64,000 bases of DNA. Origin: Blepharisma stoltei (lineage: Eukaryota; Ciliophora; Heterotrichea; Heterotrichida; Blepharismidae). Numbering within the stretch: position 1 is the first letter of the stretch; every line of letters starts with the position of its first letter. The notes beneath the pieces were generated by a model. That model had not been told where the DNA came from, did not search any database, and worked only from the letters and a program-made list of their open reading frames with translations. The position numbers were made by a program, and so were the translations under genes. Shown in pieces: positions 23,868 through 35,200 of the stretch. The stretch is taken from positions 1,086,001 through 1,150,000 of the forward strand of contig CAJZBQ010000053.1 in assembly GCA_914767885.1 (NCBI GenBank). Reading direction: 5' to 3'.

Positions 23868-24491
23868 ATGGGATTAATAGAGTGAATTGACACATCTCTT
23901 ACATCGTATGGGTTTTTGCCAATAAATCAGCAATCTCAAGATAAAATAAGTTCTGAAAGCAATGATAAGAGACTTCAAGAGATTTCAGACAAGATCAGAA
24001 GTGCTATGACTCCTGTAATACATAAAACAATAGATGGGCTTAATTATTTAAAAGAGAATGGGCCCAATACTATTGCTAAAGCAGCTGTAAAACTTGATCC
24101 TGTTTATGAAAGCGTTAAGAAAAACTCTAAAGAAATATTATCGAATGAAAAATATCAGCAAGCAATTGAAGTATACAATGATATAAAAGAGAGAAGAAGA
24201 AAGTATATTGAGGGAACTCCTTATGAAACTAGAAAAAACATTGTCTTATCCTTCTTGGAATAAAGCTTTTTTTACAAAAAAAACTTGTAATACTTTGTGA
24301 TAAGATTTTTAAAAAATAAATGGATATTGTTTTTAGCTGAAAAGTTAGGCTTTTCAGCAGCAACTTTTCTGTTTTCTCCTGTGCTGATGAACAGTTTAAA
24401 AAAATCCTTATTTGTTGCTGCAGTCGGAAACTTAGCTTTTACTCCAGAAGAATTTGAAAGTTTAAAGAAAACTATTAAAGTTATTAATTAG
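23868..24491 (+). CDS. Small hypothetical protein
   Basis: I do not recognise this. ATG 23868 opens a frame with a TGA Trp (MGLIEWIDTS). It continues through a Lys/Glu-rich helical region (IRSAMTPVIHKTIDGLNYL, ERRRKYIEG), hits TAA after LSFLE, and resumes in the same phase as FVIRFLKNKWILFLAEKLGFS with a hydrophobic C-terminal half. Removing 24263-24292 between two TA sites makes one protein of about 197 residues. The C-terminal half could sit on a membrane. Alternatively it is two small genes, or the protein ends at LSFLE. Confidence 0.5.
24263..24292. other. Possible very short IES (30 nt)
   Basis: TA-bounded, lacks GT...AG, contains stops, length a multiple of three. Removal fuses LSFLEY to FVIRFLKN. 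Alternatively a true stop. Confidence 0.4.
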
Positions 24492-24492
24492 C

Positions 24493-24759
24493 ATTTCGCA
24501 AAATGGTGGATTCTTAATATGTCTGAATAATTTTTATTATGTATAACTTTTATTTATAAATTATAGCTAATTTGGTCTAACAAATACTATTTTGATATCT
24601 GCTTTACTGCAGATCTATATTAATATAAAGTCAATTTAAATCATTTCCTTATATTCTTAATGCTTAATAAAGCGCAGAAATTATATAACTAAAAAACTAA
24701 TTCCTTTATTTAAACTCAACTTATATAGTATCAGCTAAAAGAGAACTTTTATGTAATTA
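24493..24759. other. Short intergenic AT-rich stretch
   Basis: No gene seen. Confidence 0.5.
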
Positions 24760-27486
24760 TTAAGAATGCTCAGCTAAAAACTTTCTCACTTTTTCTGCCT
24801 TGTTATTTGCTCCTACTTGCTCAAGTAAGGGTAAAGCTTCTTCCATCAGTTGTATAGCTCCCATCAGATTAAACCCTTCCACCAATAAAAACGCCTTCAA
24901 ATACAGCGCTTTTGCTCTCTGAAACTGCTTCTGCTTTTTTCTCTGGTTAAATTTCAGCAGCAACAAATAATCTTCAATTGCACAAAGCCCATCATCAATA
25001 TGCACATGATGTTTAACCGCCAATTTTGCTATTTTATATAAAAAATCAGGCTCCGAGCATACCAAAAATGCATCATTTGACAGCTGCTGAGCCTGCACAG
25101 GCAATTTTTTGCTTTTTTTATCCTCCAGTCCTTTAAACTTATATTCAACATTATTTTTCGATAAATACGACTCAAAATAGTCCTCAGATAAAATATTGGC
25201 CTGGGTATTTCTATAATTTGTATAGCTATAAGACTTAGATGACTCTATTGCTTTATTACAAGCTGCTTCTAGCTCATCTAAATTTTTTGCCCTTTTAAGG
25301 GTCTTTGTATATGGGATTTCTGCAAATGGAAGAGGTGGGAAAACCTTGGCTAAGCATTTTAATAAGATAATCGCATCAGCAGGGGTCGCTGTTATAGACA
25401 AAACGTCAGCGTACAGAATATGCATTTTCATTCATACAGATACAGGGAATTTCACGACTTTGCAGCGTGAAATCATCGCTTTGCCAATTTTTTTGAGAAG
25501 TTTGGAATTATTTTGGATTTTTAAGTATTTGAAGACTTCGTCATAAGCTTTTAAATATAAAGTATCAGAGCTAGAGACTTCGTCAAGCAGCTCAATGGCC
25601 TCTTCCTCTTCTCCTTTCATTCATAATAGCCTTGCATCATAGCATTCTCCTATTTCTTTACTGAAAACTTTTACTTGATCACACAAATTTTTACAGTTAG
25701 CTAGCTCTTCTTCAGTCATATTTGCCTTAAAACTGTTTTTAAGGGTATCAATAAGCTCAATTTTAGGCCTGATGTCTTCATATAGCTGCTTAATTTCATT
25801 TAATTTTGGAACTTCAGTGCTTGGCAGCAATTTTCTTGCTTTTTTGATCGCTTTTGAGGCTTCATATATCTGCTTGTCCTCTACCAGGACTTTGGCAAGC
25901 CAATAATAAATCTTCCCAAACCTCGTCTTATTGCAAAGCCTCAAGCTTTCTTCAAGCGCTGCAATTGCTGACCCTCTATAGCTTGGGTCTGCAGATTTTG
26001 CACAGATTCTGCCATAATGATACAAAAACACTGTATATGTCGGATGCTCATTGAATTTTTGCATTAAAAGTTCTAGACAATTTGGGAGTTTTCCGTTCTG
26101 AGCGTATGATTTTGCGTAGATTATGCAGAAAAGGATATAGTACTGATGGTTTTCATAGTCTGTGATCCTTAAAAATGCTTCAGCTGCCAAATCTTCTGAT
26201 TTGAGATATTCATGCTGCTTGTAGTAATAATGTTCCCATAGCACAATATAAGCTTCTGGGATATCAGGGTTTGATTTAATTAATTCTTGCAAGATGTCTA
26301 GGCCTTTTTCTTCTTGGTCTTGTTTTAGAAACAGTGTGCTTCATGCTAAATAGCCATAATAAGTATCAATTTCTTTTATATTACTTGCGTAGTATTGGGG
26401 AACTTCTATTTCTGAGCCACATTCAAGCTGTTTTGATAGAGAAATTTCCATTAGCCCCCACAGTATTTCTATTTGTTTTTTATTCTCCCTAAGCACAGTA
26501 ACCATTGCTTCTTTTAAATTTAATAGGTCATGTCTATTTCCTGCAAGTTTTCATTGCACAAATTGGTACCAGGTTAAAAAAAGGACGTCTTTTGGCTTGT
26601 TTCGTAAAGCCACTCTTAGGTGTTTTATTGATTCTTCATATTTTTCTTCATATGCCAAAACCCTTCCTAGTCCAAAATTTGCTTCATTGGACTGTGGGAG
26701 TTTTTGCAACATTTCTTCAAAAACTTGTTTACATGTTGATAAATTAATGAATATTGAAAAGGAGGATACTAATCAGAGTAAACACTTTTTTAAAAATAAT
26801 TATAATAATAGGTTTGGTAAATTTGTAGTAAAAATAATGAGAAATGGGATAATTCATAGTCAGGGATTAAATCATGCAAAGATTTATTTTTCACAATATA
26901 GCACATGAAGCATGAGCCATTGTCAATGTGAAGTTTTCGAGTTGATGGCTTTAATAATGATTCACCAGGACTCATATTTTGTTGTTGCCCTGTGTATTTT
27001 CTTCTGTTTCTAACTTCTTCTTGGACCATTTCTTCAACTTTTTCTGGAGAATACTGAGTCATTGTTTGAGGATCATTTTCTTCATGCCCCAGCTTTTCTT
27101 TGATTATCCTGTTTCTCTTACTCGCTCATAATATTTTTATGCAGCATTAATAATTTTTTAAAATCATTTTTTCAAGAATATTAAATATTTTTTTGCAAAT
27201 TATTGAGCTTTAAAAATAATCTTAATTAATAGCGCATTTTAAAAAAATTCTTATATATATTAAAAAAAAAAATTCCACATAAAATATTTATATAATTAAT
27301 AAATCCACAAAAAGCTTGCTTTTGATAAAGAAAATTAGAAACTTTTATTTTTGAGAGCACAGATTCTGAAAACTCGTCTTTAATTATGCTGACTTCATCA
27401 ACTTCTGGAATTGTAAGATTTAAATCTTGATTTGCCTTCTGCCTATTAGTAAAGCCAGTATTAGATGAATCTTGTGTGCTCATCAA
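24760..27486 (-). CDS. TPR-repeat protein
   Basis: The well-supported part (about 26757 to 24760) is one open frame of TPR-like helical pairs: FGLGRVLAYEEKYEESIKHL, YWLAKVLVEDKQIYEASKAI, AKALYLKAFLLVEGFNLMGAI. Trp codons are TGA. TPRs form protein-binding superhelices; the partner is not evident. Upstream, in the same phase but separated by a TAA at 26790, is a segment with ENDPQTMTQYSPEKVEEM. Further up lies a candidate N-terminus (ATG 27484) reading MMSTQDSSNTGF. Joining these needs IESs at about 26790-26810 (exact ends unresolved) and 27131-27347. The N-terminal part is therefore tentative; it may be a separate gene. The C-terminal end at TAA 24760-24762 is firm. Confidence 0.6.
27131..27347. 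other. Tentative IES (217 nt) near the 5' end of the TPR gene
   Basis: TA at both ends, almost all A/T, many stops. Removal would join EFSESVLSKI to WASKRNRIIKEK in frame. The alternative is that two separate short genes lie here. Confidence 0.35.
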
Positions 27487-27537
27487 AAATCAAAGAAATT
27501 ATAAAAATGAAATTAAAAATCCACAATTTTCCTTATC

Positions 27538-27943
27538 TTAATCTTAATTATCTATAACGCTTTAAGTCCACTATGGGTAGCCAACTCCAGAGCTGCCACC
27601 ATATTTATTCACGTGTCGGGTCCATGGACCGCTGGATAGACCTACTTTAATCACCAGGGCACGGGTAAGTACAGCGTTCCGGCTTCGCTGCCGCTACGGC
27701 TTTATTCCGACTCAACTCCTGCGCGTGTTCCGCCTGAGGGTCCACCTCCTCGGGTGTGCTGAGGGGTAAAGACCTGAGCTCTTGATCGCACTGAGGAGCA
27801 GTTCTTTGGTTATCTCCAAAGTTAAGCCGCTATTGCTGTGCAGAAGTTCTCGAGGTAAAAAACCCAACCCCATAAATAAAATTGCTTGAGTGAGAGAAAA
27901 TTAGCGGAGCTAATTTCGCTTGAAGCGAAGCCATTTTATTTAT
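27538..27943 (-). mobile_element. Retroposon R4 (406 bp)
   Basis: GC-rich insert flanked by the exact 15-bp repeat ACAATTTTCCTTATC (27523-27537 and 27944-27958). The left end starts with TTAATCTTAATTA repeats. The right end, read on the minus strand, starts AAATGGCTTCGC, resembling the other retroposon 5' ends. Intergenic, 9 bp from the stop of the coiled-coil gene. Confidence 0.8.
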
Positions 27944-27967
27944 ACAATTTTCCTTATCAAAATTAAT

Positions 27968-28658
27968 TTATTGCCCTGACCTTCTTAGCCTAATGATTTC
28001 TTGCTTTATCAAATCAAGCTGATCCATGCTTCTTTTATATTTATTTTGGAGCTCCCCTATAATCGTCTGTAAAGCCTGAGCTTCTTTTTCTAAATTTTCT
28101 GAAATTTCTTTGTTTTCTTCAATTCTGCTTTTGGTTTCTTGAGCTTTGAGGCCTTCAAGCTGCAGAACCAAGTGATAGTCTTGCACTTTTCCTTCAGCAA
28201 ATTCTTTAAACCCTGTATATGCTTCATCTGTGAGCTGTTGCCATTTTGACTGCAGTTTCCCTCCTTTTATAAAAGGTTTATGCTATTTTTCTATGAATTG
28301 CTTTAGTTTTCAGGCATTTTTTATATTTTTTTTAATTATTTCTATTAGCAATACCTATAAATTCCTGATTTTGCGATTCCAAAGCCTTCAGCTCAGTTTT
28401 TTTACTTTCCAATAAATTCCTTAAATCAGTAAACTCATGATTTATTGCTGGATCTGCTAAAATTGGCTTTCTCATGGCCTTGATTGTGTGTAGTTGCAAA
28501 CTGAAATTTTCTTGTTTTGCATTAATTAAACTTTTCAGCTTTTCGATTTCTTGGTTTTTAAGCTGCAGCCTGATGCTCATTGCTTCATTGGATTTTTTAT
28601 GTTTTTCTATTTCTGAGATGACTGTGAGATATCGCTCATCAGACTGAGCCATTTCCAT
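27968..28658 (-). CDS. Coiled-coil protein of unknown function
   Basis: About 208 residues after removal of one IES (28281-28344). Almost the whole protein is predicted coiled coil from heptad pattern: ISEIEKHKKSNEAMSIRLQL, KKTELKALESQNQEF, ENKEISENLEKEAQALQTII, MDQLDLIKQEIIRLRR. No other domain is seen. Ciliates have many such proteins in basal bodies and axonemes, but nothing here identifies a specific one. The start is the first Met (MEMAQSDER); stop TAA 27968-27970. Confidence 0.6.
28281..28344. other. Short IES (64 nt) in the coiled-coil gene
   Basis: TA-bounded with stops; removal joins EFIGIAN to KPFIKGGKLQ in frame, consistent with the downstream frame. Confidence 0.7.
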
Positions 28659-28773
28659 ATTATCAATTTAGAATAAAAAATAGAAGACTAATTTTAAGTA
28701 TTTGAAAATCCTTTATTTAAGGAAAAATTAAATTCTAAGCACATATAAATATTTAATATAGCCTAAATTAAGA

Positions 28774-31285
28774 TTATTCATCTAAGCTTTCAACATCTTC
28801 ATCCTGTGGCATCTCCACCTCTACGTCTGGCTCTTTATAAGGAGCTTTAGGATCAATTCCAATATCTTGTGCAATCATCCATTGAACTTTTTGATAGAAA
28901 TCTCTTGGGTCAGAAACGAAAAATCCTGACTGAATCAGCGAAATATCATACATCATAGCTGCTAGGTCTCTCAGCTCCATATCATTTGGTAAAAGCTAAA
29001 TAGTCCTTACATTTGCCCATTCGTTCATTTTTTTGACCATTGGGTGTGCTGGGTTAAGTTCCCAAATTTTTTTCATTGGCTCATAACTATATAAAAACTT
29101 ACGCTGACTGGTCTTTTTTGCCAAAAGCTTGGTGCTTGCTGATTCTTTCCATGTTCGCTGACTGCCCAGAGTCTCCAGTCGTCACAATGCTTGGCTCATC
29201 ATCTAGCTTGCTGCTGATAGTGACAGTGTTTACTTTGTTCGGGATTAGTCCTCTAAGCCAATCTGTAAGTACATAGTAATATTTTTTAAGCTTTTTTTCT
29301 TTTTTCCTAGCGTCTTCTTCATTTTCTTCAGGAAGGCTCCATTCGTCAATTCCTACGTTTTGTAAATGCATTTTTTCGTATTCGTGTAATGAATTTACAG
29401 CATATTCGTCAATAGGGTCATCTAAAATTAAAACTTCATAGCCACGCTTTTTAAGTTTCTGGATAAGTGGTGACTGGTCAAGCTTAACTTTGTCATCTCC
29501 TGCAATGAAAAAGATGTCTTCTTGTCCTTCCTTCATTCTGCCGATATAATCATCAAGGCTTGTCAGTTCATTAAGATTATAAGTGCTGTAGAACCTTAAA
29601 AGCTTGGAAAGTCTGGCTTTATTTTTGCCGTCTTCCATAAGGCCAAGTTTTATATGTTTTCCGAATTCTTTGAAAAATTCTATTTTACAGTGGAAATTTT
29701 CCTTATAATTTATTTTTTTTGTTGCATCCGGTGTCTAATTTTAAAAGGCTATAAGCAAAATGGCCAACAAATTATATATATTCATTGAAGCCATCTTCGT
29801 CTGCTCCTTCATCAGCCATTTCTTGAAGTTCTTGCAAGATTTTTCTGGTTATTTTAGTATTAAGAAGTTTCAATATTTTAGTATGCTGGATATTTTCTCT
29901 GGCCACATTTAGCGGCAAATCATCAGAATCGACGACTCCTCTGATAAAGCTTAGGTATCTTGGGACTAATTCTTGGAAATCTTCAGTAATCATAACTCTT
30001 TTCACATAGAGCTTGATTGGCGCTGCCTGCGAATAATAATTTCTAAATAAATCTGAGCTAGAAGTCTTAGGAATATATAGCAAAGCTCTGAATTCTACCT
30101 CTCCTTCTGCTGTAAAATGAATCCAGCTCATTGGGTCTTTAGAATCTTTAGTTAAGCTTTTATAAAAACTGGAGTATTCTTCGTCAGAAACGTCTTCTCT
30201 CAGCCAAATCGGCTTGTTTTCGTTGACTCTTTCCCATTGCCAGACTTTTTCTCTGACGATTTTTGATTTTTCTTCATCTTGGGAGTCTTCGTCTTCGACT
30301 TCTTTAGAGACGTCTTTTTTTACTCTTAAATAAATAGGGTATTGGACGAACTCAGAGTATTTTCTGACTGTTTTTCTTAAAATTTCTTCGTCGACGAAGT
30401 CAAGAGCGTCTTGTTTTAGCTTGATGGTGACTCTGGTTCCTCTTCCAAGGGTGTTCCCACGAGGGTCTTCGATTACGCTAAAGGTGTTTCCTGCCCTGGA
30501 CATCCAGATGTGCTGGGAATCGTCGTTATGCTTGCTTGTCACAATAATTTGTTCAGCAACTAAGAAATTGCTATAAAAACCGACGCCGAATTGACCGATT
30601 AGGTTTATATCAGTGCCTGCTGAGAGAGCTTCGACGAATTGGGTGGTGCCAGACTTGGCGATGGTTCCGAGATGCTTGATGAGGTCGTCTTTGGTCATCC
30701 CGATGCCTGTGTCAGTGACACTTACAGTTCTGGCTTCTTTATCGTATTCTATGAAAAGTTCAAGGTCTTTTTTATCTCCAAGAACTGTGTCATCAGTAAT
30801 TGCGAGATATCTTATCTTGTCTAATGCATCTGAGCCATTTGAAATAGTTTCTCTGAGGAAAATATCTTTATGGGTGTATAGAGGATAATTAGGATTATTA
30901 AAGTCAGGCGTTAGCTATATTGGTGACGTAGTCACCAAAGACTTCTTGTACGGAGGCTCTACCACTTTTCGACTCCAGCCTAGAGGTCTATCCCTCATAC
31001 GAGTACCTTCTGTCTCCTCCTTGAGGCTTTAGTCTTGAGTGGGCAGCTATGGGTGTATAGAGAGTGGATGAAAATGTCCATGACTCTAGAAACATCTGCT
31101 TGGAATTCATGTTTTTCTGCATCAGTCTCATCAAATCCTTCTATATCCAAATCAGAAGCTTCTGATGACTCAGCTGGAGGAAGGGGCACTTCTTCATCAA
31201 GGGTTTCTTGCGATTGTGTAGGTTCTTCAGTTGCTTCTTGGGCAAAGCAAGATAGAGCTAAAAATAGCAAGAAGTATCTAACCAT
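28774..31285 (-). CDS. ER-type Hsp90 (GRP94/endoplasmin-like)
   Basis: Signal peptide MVRYFLLFLALSCFA, acidic linker, then Hsp90: ATP-binding NGSDALDKIRY, DTGIGMTKDDL and GQFGVGFYS; middle domain with IRGVVDSDDLPLNVARE; C-terminal dimerisation domain. Interruptions: retroposon R5 (30884-31062), IES 29706-29778, and introns of 16 nt (29087-29102) and 15 nt (28996-29010). With all removed the frame is continuous, and the summed lengths (179+73+16+15) fit the phase changes of all segments. Family role: ATP-dependent folding of secretory proteins in the ER. Oddity: the protein ends ...DEDVESLDE with no KDEL/HDEL-type signal. No stop-readthrough option is evident. The paralog identity rests on the signal peptide and acidic N-terminal insert. 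Confidence 0.9.
28996..29010 (-). other. 15-nt spliceosomal intron in Hsp90
   Basis: GTAAGGACTATTTAG on the minus strand; carries the only stop (TAG). Splicing gives EWANLLPNDMELRDLA. Confidence 0.9.
29087..29102 (-). other. 16-nt spliceosomal intron in Hsp90
   Basis: GTAAGTTTTTATATAG on the minus strand. Splicing gives KKDQSAYEPMKKIWELNP, the conserved Hsp90 continuation. Confidence 0.9.
29706..29778. other. Short IES (73 nt) in Hsp90
   Basis: TA-bounded with stops; removal joins DEDGFNEY to KENFHCKIEFFKEFGKHI in frame. Confidence 0.75.
30884..31047 (-). mobile_element. Retroposon R5 in Hsp90 (5'-truncated)
   Basis: Flanked by the 15-bp repeat TATGGGTGTATAGAG (30869-30883, 31048-31062). 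The left end has GATAATTAGGATTATTAAAG, a degenerate tail. Removing the insert and one repeat joins DIFIHSLYTH to KDIFLRETIS, the canonical Hsp90 sequence, and corrects the phase (179 nt). Confidence 0.9.
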
Positions 31286-31522
31286 TTTTTATACACGTGT
31301 TAAATTTGCAATATTTAATACAAATATTCTAAGATCTATATTAAAATTCCTGAGCGTTTTAGCTGAGAATTTTTCACATTCTTTTGAATTATCTTTTTTA
31401 TTTATTATACATTTAAATTGTATATCAATTATCAATAAAACTAAGAATTCATTACTTTCGCTATAGCTAAACAAGAGATTAAAATATAAAAAATATATGT
31501 AATTCTCATTTAAAGATACTTA
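31286..31522. other. Intergenic region upstream of Hsp90
   Basis: AT-rich; short frames here have random composition. Presumably includes the Hsp90 promoter; no defined element seen. Confidence 0.4.
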
Positions 31523-31840
31523 TTCCCCCTCCGTGAGCGAACAAGAAAATCTTGGCGAGAGGCTAATTTGTTTTTTAGAAAAATTTTTTTTTTCGAAATT
31601 TTAAAAAAATCCTAATTCGCAAAAATTGGAAAGCAAATATTAATTTGATTTGCAAAATTTATGTTTTTAAAACGCGATTTGTTTAAAATTAAACAGAATT
31701 AGCTCTAAATTTCATTATACTAATTATCACTTATATGTCAAAAATTTTTCATAAAAAAATTTCTGTTCGCTTACAGAGGGTGAGTTTTTGGGCAAGAAAT
31801 AGGGATTTTTCTAATGGTTTTGCTCGCTCACAGAGGGGGG
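31523..31840 (+). mobile_element. MITE family 1, decayed copy (318 bp)
   Basis: Starts TTCCCCCTCCGTGAGCGAACA and lacks the inverted second TIR. The body matches full copies (GCAAATATTAATTTGATTTG, ATTATCACTTATA). Flanked by TTA (31520-31522, 31841-31843). It lies 38 bp before the DPY30 start codon. Confidence 0.8.
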
Positions 31841-31878
31841 TTAATAAAACCGTGACAGTTATATTGCAAGAGTTATAA

Positions 31879-32091
31879 ATGGCTTCACAAAGACAATCAC
31901 AGCAAATCCCACAAGAAAGCCCTCCACGCAAGCCAGATCCAGCATTACAATCCCTCCCTATCCGTGCCTACTTAGATCAATCAGTTGTTCCTATACTTTT
32001 ACAAGGACTAGCAGAGCTCGCCAAAGAGCGTCCATCAAACCCAGTTGAATGGCTTGGGCATTATTTGTTAAAGAATTCCGAAAGAAGTTAA
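31879..32091 (+). CDS. DPY30-like COMPASS subunit
   Basis: A 70-residue protein with the complete Dpy-30 dimerisation motif: [19 protein letters not shown] followed by [22 protein letters not shown]. Family role: the Dpy-30 domain forms a four-helix dimer that binds an amphipathic helix of ASH2L in Set1/MLL H3K4 methyltransferase complexes. The same fold docks AKAP-like proteins in cilia, so a ciliary role is a real alternative in a ciliate. The short polar N-terminus ([18 protein letters not shown]) is normal for DPY30. Uninterrupted. A MITE lies just upstream, so its promoter region has either been altered by the insertion or is restored by MITE removal. Confidence 0.88.
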   Translation: MASQRQSQQIPQESPPRKPDPALQSLPIRAYLDQSVVPILLQGLAELAKERPSNPVEWLGHYLLKNSERS

Positions 32092-32233
32092 ACTAATCCT
32101 CAATTATTATTTTCCTTCTAATCTCTATCATATATAATTTTACAACCCCTTTTATATCACTAATGTATATTTCATTCCCACAATTATATTCTTTTTCTAA
32201 TCAATATCTGATATTCATATAGAAAAATCATAA

Positions 32234-35200
32234 TTAATTTGAAATTAATTTGGTTAATTTTGATTTTTGCGTCACCGTCAAGTTTTCCCATATTTCTGGA
32301 AGCCCTGGATAATAAGAAGACTGTAGCATCGCTATAAAAGTCTTTACTTTAGGTACTGTATGCTGGTCAATTAATTTTGTTTCTAATACATCTGCAAACA
32401 ATACAATAATTTTCCCAAGCCTCTCATGTGAGCTTCCAACTGTTAATTGTGTGTTACTTATAGCGATATCTACCAATAAATCATGCATAATCCTAGCTTC
32501 AGTTTTATCGTGCTTTAATGGCAATAAATCGACCCAGCTTGGTACAAGTGGGTTTAGGTCTACACACATAGGCTGATATCTGATTATTTTTCCTACTGCA
32601 GATATAGCGTTATCTCTGGCGTGCTCATAGGTTTTTTTAGATCTGCCTAGTGGCAATGCAATGGCTTTATTTAAAGAATCAAGAATTTGCTGAGCCATCC
32701 CTTGGAATGCCTGTGAATTACTATGAGTCGCTAACATCCCTAAGCCATACACAGCTGCTTGTCTTACACTGTCATTTTTATCACAAGAATATCTAAGCAG
32801 CGCTTCTGCTAGTGCACTCCATTTACTGACAGCCAAATCTTGCCCCACAAATTCTACAATATCGTCTATTACAAAAATTGCAAATTTATGGTCTTCATCA
32901 GTCGACCCTGGAGCTAAAAATTTGCTCAATACATTTGCATATAAAAATTCCACGATATTTAAAGACTGTGTTCTATGAGTTTTAAAAAGTACACCAAGTA
33001 CTTCAGAAACTGCAGACTGAAGGGAGTCTTCTTCATGCTTATTTGGCTCTTCGACGCCTTCTTCATTGTCGCTGTCTTCAGCTTGTAAAAATTGGTGCCT
33101 TGATCTTCTCTGAAGGCTATCTTCTAATAGTTTTAATACTCTTTCACCCACGTTATTGACCTCTTCAGCAGAAAGATAAACAGTTTTGGGGGTTTCTATA
33201 AGCATTTTGATAGCTTCAAGCTGGGCTACTAAGGTTTCTATTTCGAATTCTTGGCTTGCTGCAATCCAAAGAGCACTTAAAAACCTTCTAGCTAAAGGAA
33301 CGACAAAGGAAAGGGAATTGGGATGGCCTGACTCTTTGAGGGAGACTATGAGGGAGGCACAGATGCTGGCAGCGGCTGAACGGATGCTTTCGTTAACTGG
33401 GTATCCAACTAATGGTAAAATTATGGTAGCTGTACGGTCTACATGTGGAGAATAAGCACCTTTGAGGACGTCAATGATGGTGAGCAGGGTTTGTAAAGCG
33501 ACTTCTTTGTCTTCAATGTCAGATGTAGTCACGCTGAGCTTTTTCTTGGTATCTGACTTCATTAACTCCCCTCTGTGAGTGAACAAAAATATATTTTACG
33601 CTTAATTATTTTTTCGAAATTTATTCTCAAAATTTGTAAAATTATGTTTGAAAATGCTACACACTTAAAATTTAACAGAATTAGCTAAGATTTCATTATA
33701 TTAAAAACGACTTATATACCAAAATATTTTTTCATAAAAATTTTGTTTGCTCATGGAGGGTGGGTTTTACCCAAAAAATAGGGATTTTTCCAGTGGTTTT
33801 CTTTGCTCACAGAGAAAGGGAAGTAAGGACTCTATATCAATTTGAAGTTCAGGCTCAGTGCTGATGGAAACTTCTGCTTGGAGATTTGCAGCTTTGAGGA
33901 GGCCAGGAATGACATCACCAAGATAAGGAGCGAAATCTGATTTTAAGGTAGCACTGATTCTTTGCCAAGCACTGAGGAGATAAGCTTTAAGAGGATCGTT
34001 TTCCTCAAGCTGATGGTCTTGAATGTCTTTTAAGAGAGCTATTACTTGAGAAGCATTTCGAGAAAAAACATTTCTCCCGACAGCATTGCACATAAGGGTT
34101 AAACATTCTATCGCTTTTCCTCTTACTTCTTATGAGCTTTATTTTTTAAAAAGAATTTATTGATAAATAAGCATAAAATAAATAAAAATTTTCATAAAAA
34201 AAGCTAGTAATTTATAAATCGAACTTTTATAATTTCTAATTATCTCAAAAAGATATGGCGCCATCTGTGGATAATATACCGCAAACTCTTCTTTACAAGC
34301 TTCAGCTAATGACGCAAGCGCAGATAGGGCAATTTCTATAATAAATGAACAATTTTGTGAAGAAATCCTATCAATTAATTTCGGGATAATCAGAGGCGTA
34401 TATTGGTTCGCTATAGTATGTCCTGCGTTTTCCATAAATTTGTTTAAAGCGGCGCATGCACATGCTGCCACTCTTGGAACAGAATCAGTTGTCCCTTCTA
34501 ATAAAAGCGGCACAATAATAGCATGATGGCCTCTTTGGAACTCTTCTTCATAGTCTTCACTTAGTTTTTGTATACAATGATAGGCAGCCCATCTAATTTT
34601 TGAGTGAAATTCCTGCCCCACGCTACTTTGTAGTATAGGGATAAGTGTCGCTATTCTGGAGTCGTCATCTATATATTGGGCTACTTCGGCAACTGTCATT
34701 AGTCCTGCATATCTGATTCTCCAGTCTTTATTAGAGCTGTTTAAAGACTGCTGGATTAGAGTTAGTACATAAGGCATTAATTGGGTATCCCCGACACCTT
34801 CAAGAAGTCTGCTGAGAAGTTTGCGGCCGCGTTTAGCATAATCGATATCAATGCTGCCTTCTTCGTCTTCTTGTTCTTGGTATCCTTCAGGTGGGACAAA
34901 TCATGATTCTTCAATTTCTGAGTCTATTGTAAGCATAACTTTAAAAATCATATACAAATTAATAGTAATTTGGACTATAACCTTATTATAGTAAATATGA
35001 CTAGTTTTGAATGACTAAAATGGGATATTACAAACAGCTTCTGCAAAAGCTTTGGCATTTTCCATTTCTATTGAAAGCCTTTCTGCTATACACACCAAAA
35101 ACTCAATAGCTAAATACTTAAGTCCTGAGTTTTCTATATTTAGCTGGCATATATTTGTAACGAAATTATAAGCAAGCTGCAGCTGTGGCTTAAAAAACTT

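Noticed and set aside
28774-31285. TGA codons as selenocysteine or readthrough stops
   Set aside because: TGA appears at conserved Trp positions in many unrelated genes, so reassignment is the simpler reading.
33186-33455. Plus-strand frame opposite importin-5
   Set aside because: Antisense shadow; the minus-strand HEAT repeats explain the sequence.
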